From NCBI GenBank assembly GCA_041621405.1, contig JBFKAV010000035.1:1-25457 (forward strand): DNA of 25,457 nucleotides, given 5' to 3'. This DNA is from JBFKAV01 sp041621405. Its GTDB lineage: Bacteria; Pseudomonadota; Alphaproteobacteria; Rhodobacterales; Rhodobacteraceae. A model generated the notes under the pieces. That model was not told the DNA's origin. It searched no databases and saw nothing but the letters and a program-made list of their open reading frames with translations. A program made the translations under genes and the position numbers. Below, piece by piece: positions 22,556 to 25,457 of this stretch; within the stretch, counting starts at the first letter, position 1, and every line of letters starts with the position of its first letter.

Positions 22556-23327
22556 ACTCGGTGAATCCGTTCTCCAGCCAGTAGCGGCGCACCCAGGGGA
22601 TCGGGCCGCGCCCGTAATGCGGGAACCGGCCCCAACGGCCGGCATCGGCGCGGACCACCTCGATCGGCCGCGGGTCGCCATGGAAGGCGACGATGCGAGC
22701 ATCGGCATCGGGCTCGCGCGGGGGCAGCAGCCGGTCCACGAGCAACGGCCGGCGCAGGTGGCGCTTGAAGCTGATCACCCAGTCCGGCGGCCAAGGCGTC
22801 CAGGGGCCCACATGGGCCTCGACGAAGCGCTGTTCGAGGCGGAACCGGTCGAAGGCAGCCTCAGGGTCCGCGCGGAAACGCTCGGCGATGTGGGCGAGGC
22901 TGCCTAGGTCGAAGGCGAAGACGCCGGTCAGAAGCGGGGGGTTCACCGGACGACCGCCGCGGCGCCAGTCCTTGCCGCCGCCGATCGCGCTGAACGCGCC
23001 TTCGGCCTCGAAGAACGGGTCGAGCGGGCCCACGATCATCGAATCGAGGTCGATGAAGAGCGCCCGGCCTTTGAGCCCGTAGAGGTCATTGAGGAAGACC
23101 GAGAGCTTGGGCCAGGCGCCGTGGCGCCAGTGGCGGGGCGAGAAGCCGAGGTCGGGGATCGGGTGCGCCTCGATGCCTGCGTCAAGGCCCTCGGTCTCGT
23201 TGGTGAAGCAGACGAAACGGACCGGGCCGGTGACGTGCCGGCGCACCGCCGAGTGGAGGACGTTGACGTAAGCCGGGGGGTAGAGGGGACCCCAGCGCAT
23301 GGAGAGGACGACGCGGTTTCCACTCAT
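22551..23327 (-). CDS. Probable glycosyltransferase
   Basis: This 258-residue protein has the look of a GT-A fold sugar transferase. RWGPLYPPAYVNVLHSAVRRH is followed by strand-forming VRFVCFTN, and a DXD-like metal-binding motif lies in ALFIDLDSMIVGPLD near 89-103. This order is common among capsule and LPS-type transferases in Rhodobacteraceae; GT8-like is a guess. The C-terminus includes VAFHGDPRP and HYGRGPIPWVRRYW, near where such proteins place a conserved His. The ATG at 23327 overlaps the stop of the FkbM-type gene (ATGA), and it is the last gene of the coupled minus-strand block. Donor and acceptor sugars are unknown. Confidence 0.8.
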   Translation of the reverse strand: MSGNRVVLSMRWGPLYPPAYVNVLHSAVRRHVTGPVRFVCFTNETEGLDAGIEAHPIPDLGFSPRHWRHGAWPKLSVFLNDLYGLKGRALFIDLDSMIVGPLDPFFEAEGAFSAIGGGKDWRRGGRPVNPPLLTGVFAFDLGSLAHIAERFRADPEAAFDRFRLEQRFVEAHVGPWTPWPPDWVISFKRHLRRPLLVDRLLPPREPDADARIVAFHGDPRPIEVVRADAGRWGRFPHYGRGPIPWVRRYWLENGFTES

Positions 23328-24127
23328 CGCGGCGCGAGATCAAAGAGCGCCTCGGGACGGAGGCTCGCGTCGTGGAAAAGGTAGTTGGTCACGCCCGGCA
23401 CCGGCCCGGTCACCGCGTCGAGCCCCTCGCGCACGGCTGCTGCCGCGTAGCCTGCCTCCGCCATCAGCGCGAAGGTCTCGGCCACATGGGCGCTGGCCGC
23501 TCCGCCCGCGCCCTCGGCGGCGATCTCGACCAGCCAGAGCGGCCTGGGACTGGCGGCGAGGAGCGCGCGGGCGCCGCGAAGCGCGAAGTATTCGTACCCC
23601 TCCACGTCCATCAGCACGAGAAGCCGCTCTCCCTCCGCCGGCGGCGCCACAACGTCGTCGAGCCGGACCACGGGCACCGTGTGGGCGAGGCTTTGCGGGT
23701 TGCCGGACCAGCCTGGCAGGAGCGACGAGCCGGTGCCGACGCCGTAGATCTCGGCGAAGCCTGGGGTCTCGCCGGCGGCGACGGGCAGGAGCGTGATGTG
23801 CTCGCCCCAGCCGTTGGCGCGCATGTTGGCGATCAGCATCTCGGCGTTCACCGGCACCGGCTCGAGCGCAACCGTGGGCACGCCGGCCAGCTGCGCGAAG
23901 CAGCAGTAGTAGCCGGTATTGGCGCCGACATTCACGAAACGGTCAGTGTGCTCCAGCAGCCGGCTCACGAGATCGGTCTCGACCGGCTCGAACCGGCCCT
24001 CCTGCATCGCGGCAAGCCCGTTGAAGCGGAAGCCGAAAGGCGTCAATTCCGGCGCCCGGGCGAGCCGCCGCCGCGCGATGCGGCGCCGGTTGGCGCCGCG
24101 CAGCCGGTCGAATAGCCCGCCCCCCAC
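23324..24127 (-). CDS. FkbM-family methyltransferase
   Basis: This S-adenosylmethionine-dependent methyltransferase of 267 residues probably O-methylates a sugar in the glycan. The SAM-binding loop is RFVNVGANTGYYCCFAQL near 63-80, with the acidic end of strand two in VALEPVPVN. The family's MDVEGYEYFALRGA segment lies near 173. These are standard FkbM landmarks. The start is a GTG 4 bases after the stop of the upstream methyltransferase. No good ribosome site is seen, so coupled re-initiation is likely. Internal starts are possible, because the first 25 residues are Arg-rich and poorly constrained. The stop overlaps the glycosyltransferase start. Confidence 0.88.
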   Translation of the reverse strand: MGGGLFDRLRGANRRRIARRRLARAPELTPFGFRFNGLAAMQEGRFEPVETDLVSRLLEHTDRFVNVGANTGYYCCFAQLAGVPTVALEPVPVNAEMLIANMRANGWGEHITLLPVAAGETPGFAEIYGVGTGSSLLPGWSGNPQSLAHTVPVVRLDDVVAPPAEGERLLVLMDVEGYEYFALRGARALLAASPRPLWLVEIAAEGAGGAASAHVAETFALMAEAGYAAAAVREGLDAVTGPVPGVTNYLFHDASLRPEALFDLAPR

Positions 24128-24131
24128 TCGC

Positions 24132-24815
24132 TCAGCCCGCCGCGGTTTCGGGCAGGTCGGCCACCCGCCAGAGGCCGAGCATCTTGCCCGCCATCTGCCC
24201 CTTCACGCCCTCGCGCCCCTCCTCGATCAGCCGCTCGGGCGGCGGCAGGCGGAACGGCGGCTTGGTGAGGTCGACCTTGCGCCACTGGCCGGTGGCGATG
24301 TCGCGATTCTCGGGCGCGTCGGGGAAGGTGGTAGTGAGCAGCCAGGTCGCCCCCGAGCGCCGGACATTCTCGAGCGCCGCCGCGATATGGGCGTTCGATA
24401 GATGCACCAGGCAGTCGCGGCAGAACACCAGGTCGGCCCTGGGCAGCGGGCCCTTGATCAGGTCGATCACCTGGAAGCGCACGCCGTCGCGGCCGTGCTC
24501 CTCCCGGTTCCGGGCAATCATCTCCGGGACGATGTCGCCGCCGGTGTAGCGAAGGCCGGAGAGGTCGGTCTGGGCCATCCAGTGGAAATCGCCGCAGGGC
24601 ACGTCGAGCAGTTCGGTTACGCCGAGCTCGGTGAGGAGTGGCGGCAGGAGACGGCGCAGCTCTTCGGTGGCGGCGAGCGAGGAGCCCTTGCCCGAGCGGG
24701 AGCCGGCGTCGCCCCACTTGTTCTTGTCGTAGTAGCGGCGGAACACCTCGGCCGGCGTCCGCCGCGACAGCCGGCGGCGGCGCAGGGTTTCCTTGAGCTC
24801 GGAGAGCCACGGCAT
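24132..24815 (-). CDS. Class I SAM-dependent methyltransferase
   Basis: This 227-residue methyltransferase is the first gene of the minus-strand block. The SAM-binding motif is ELLDVPCGDFHWM near 68-80, followed by YTGGDIVPEMI near 90-100 and DLVFCRDCLVHLS near 128-140, the usual post-II and motif-III area. The N-terminus has YYDKNKWGDAGSRSGKGSS near 28-46, a pattern seen in small methyltransferases of polysaccharide clusters. I chose the ATG at 24815, with GGAGG 11 bases upstream; another ATG at 24868 would add a Pro/Arg-rich stretch that does not look conserved. Its target is unknown, probably a sugar hydroxyl or carboxyl of the same glycan. Confidence 0.87.
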   Translation of the reverse strand: MPWLSELKETLRRRRLSRRTPAEVFRRYYDKNKWGDAGSRSGKGSSLAATEELRRLLPPLLTELGVTELLDVPCGDFHWMAQTDLSGLRYTGGDIVPEMIARNREEHGRDGVRFQVIDLIKGPLPRADLVFCRDCLVHLSNAHIAAALENVRRSGATWLLTTTFPDAPENRDIATGQWRKVDLTKPPFRLPPPERLIEEGREGVKGQMAGKMLGLWRVADLPETAAG

Positions 24816-24902
24816 GGTGCGGGCTGCCTCCCTTGGGTTCCGCCGGTCCGGCGCGGGCTTCCTCATAAGCCGCCCCGCATCCTTCGTCCACGTCCCATCT
24901 GC

Positions 24903-24932
24903 TTGCTCCCCGGGTGCAGGCGTGTCTATGGT
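24903..24932 (+). promoter_or_regulatory. Weak candidate promoter for the neuC-like gene
   Basis: TTGCTC (24903-24908) and TATGGT (24927-24932) are separated by 18 bases, about 28 bases before the neuC-type ATG. Both deviate from consensus. The 144-base divergent gap must hold promoters for both directions, and none on the minus strand was convincing. Confidence 0.25.
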
Positions 24933-24959
24933 CGCGCCCGCAGTCATCCCGCAGGCCGC

Positions 24960-25457
24960 ATGACCCGTTCGCTTCTCTTCGTCACCGGCACCCGCGCCGA
25001 CTTCGGCAAGATCGAGCCGCTCGCCGCCGCCGCCCGCGACGCCGGGATGCGCGTGGGCTTCTGGGTGACGGGGATGCACATGCTCGAGCGCTACGGCCTC
25101 ACCAAGATCGAGGTGCACCGGGTGCCCGGGGTCGAGGTCTTCGAATACCTCAACCAGCGCCCGGGCGACCCGCAGGACATGGTGCTGGCGAAGACGGTGC
25201 TGGGCTTTTCCGACTTCCTCGCCGAGCACCGGCCCGATCTGGCGGTGGTACATGGCGACCGGGTGGAGGCGCTGGCGGCCTCGCTGGTGGCGGCCACCAA
25301 CTACGTGCGCTCGGCACATATCGAGGGAGGCGAGGTCTCGGGCACGATCGACGAGGTGTTCCGGCACTGCAACAGCAAGCTCGCCACGCATCACTTCGTC
25401 TCCTCCGAGGCGGCGAAGGCGCGGGTTATGGCGATGGGGGAGGAGGCCGAGGCGATC
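24960..25457 (+). CDS. neuC: NeuC-type UDP-N-acetylglucosamine 2-epimerase (hydrolysing), partial
   Basis: This enzyme converts UDP-GlcNAc to N-acetylmannosamine and UDP, supplying the NeuB substrate. The first 166 residues are present and the gene runs off the right edge, where about 200 more would be expected. Visible motifs are LLFVTGTRADFGKIEPL near 5-21, DLAVVHGDRVEALAAS in the middle, and HIEGGEVSGTIDEVFRHCNSK, which lines the nucleotide-sugar site in this family. No clear Shine-Dalgarno precedes the ATG at 24960, so translation may start on a short or leaderless transcript. The related legionaminate enzyme LegG (GDP-GlcdiNAc substrate) shares these motifs. NeuC is preferred because the NeuB in the locus looks of the Neu5Ac type. 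Confidence 0.88.
   Translation, partial: MTRSLLFVTGTRADFGKIEPLAAAARDAGMRVGFWVTGMHMLERYGLTKIEVHRVPGVEVFEYLNQRPGDPQDMVLAKTVLGFSDFLAEHRPDLAVVHGDRVEALAASLVAATNYVRSAHIEGGEVSGTIDEVFRHCNSKLATHHFVSSEAAKARVMAMGEEAEAI

Overview
The window is GC-rich, mostly accessory DNA with strongly G/C-biased third codon positions, tightly packed operons, both a TRAP and an ABC uptake system, and a DUF2799-type lipoprotein. Together these suggest an alphaproteobacterium of the Rhodobacterales (Rhodobacteraceae/Roseobacter type). That placement is inferred from gene content and codon use, not from a marker gene. No rRNA, tRNA, CRISPR array, transposase or integrase was seen.

Region 1 (1-7250) is an alpha-galactoside uptake and hydrolysis locus. 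A minus-strand operon encodes a sugar-binding protein, two MalF/MalG-type permeases, a cytoplasmic GH36 alpha-galactosidase and a further gene leaving the window. Divergent from it are an IclR-family regulator and the MalK/UgpC-type ATPase that the operon lacks. The 155-base divergent promoter region holds a perfect AGTTTCA-N5-TGAAACT palindrome and a second imperfect copy that overlaps plausible promoter elements. Region 2 (7251-8454) is a low-complexity C/G-rich repeat and an EamA/DMT exporter.

Region 3 (8666-16367) is a seven-gene plus-strand operon: TRAP small permease, large permease and binding protein, a glutamine-synthetase-like gamma-glutamyl ligase, an unrecognised 234-residue protein, an aldehyde dehydrogenase and an iron-type alcohol dehydrogenase. 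It is best read as import and catabolism of an amine or amino alcohol through gamma-glutamyl intermediates. A non-coding stretch of almost 500 bases with several palindromes and hairpins follows, then a DadA-like FAD oxidoreductase (16860-18095) and, convergent to it, a DUF2799-like lipoprotein.

Region 4 (18743-25457) is a surface-glycan locus built around N-acetylneuraminate synthesis. neuB, an acyltransferase-3/SGNH membrane protein and a sulfotransferase-like gene run forward. A coupled minus-strand block (SAM methyltransferase, FkbM methyltransferase, glycosyltransferase) meets them at a hairpin placed over both stop codons. A neuC-like epimerase starts at 24960 and is cut by the window end. 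NeuC and NeuB would make sialic acid from UDP-GlcNAc and phosphoenolpyruvate, and the others could assemble or decorate the glycan with acetyl, sulfate or methyl groups.

The points most worth following up are the amine pathway with its unknown protein, the sialic-acid decoration locus including a catalytic-triad substitution in the SGNH domain, the IclR operator pair, and strong hairpins placed directly behind both solute-binding-protein genes.
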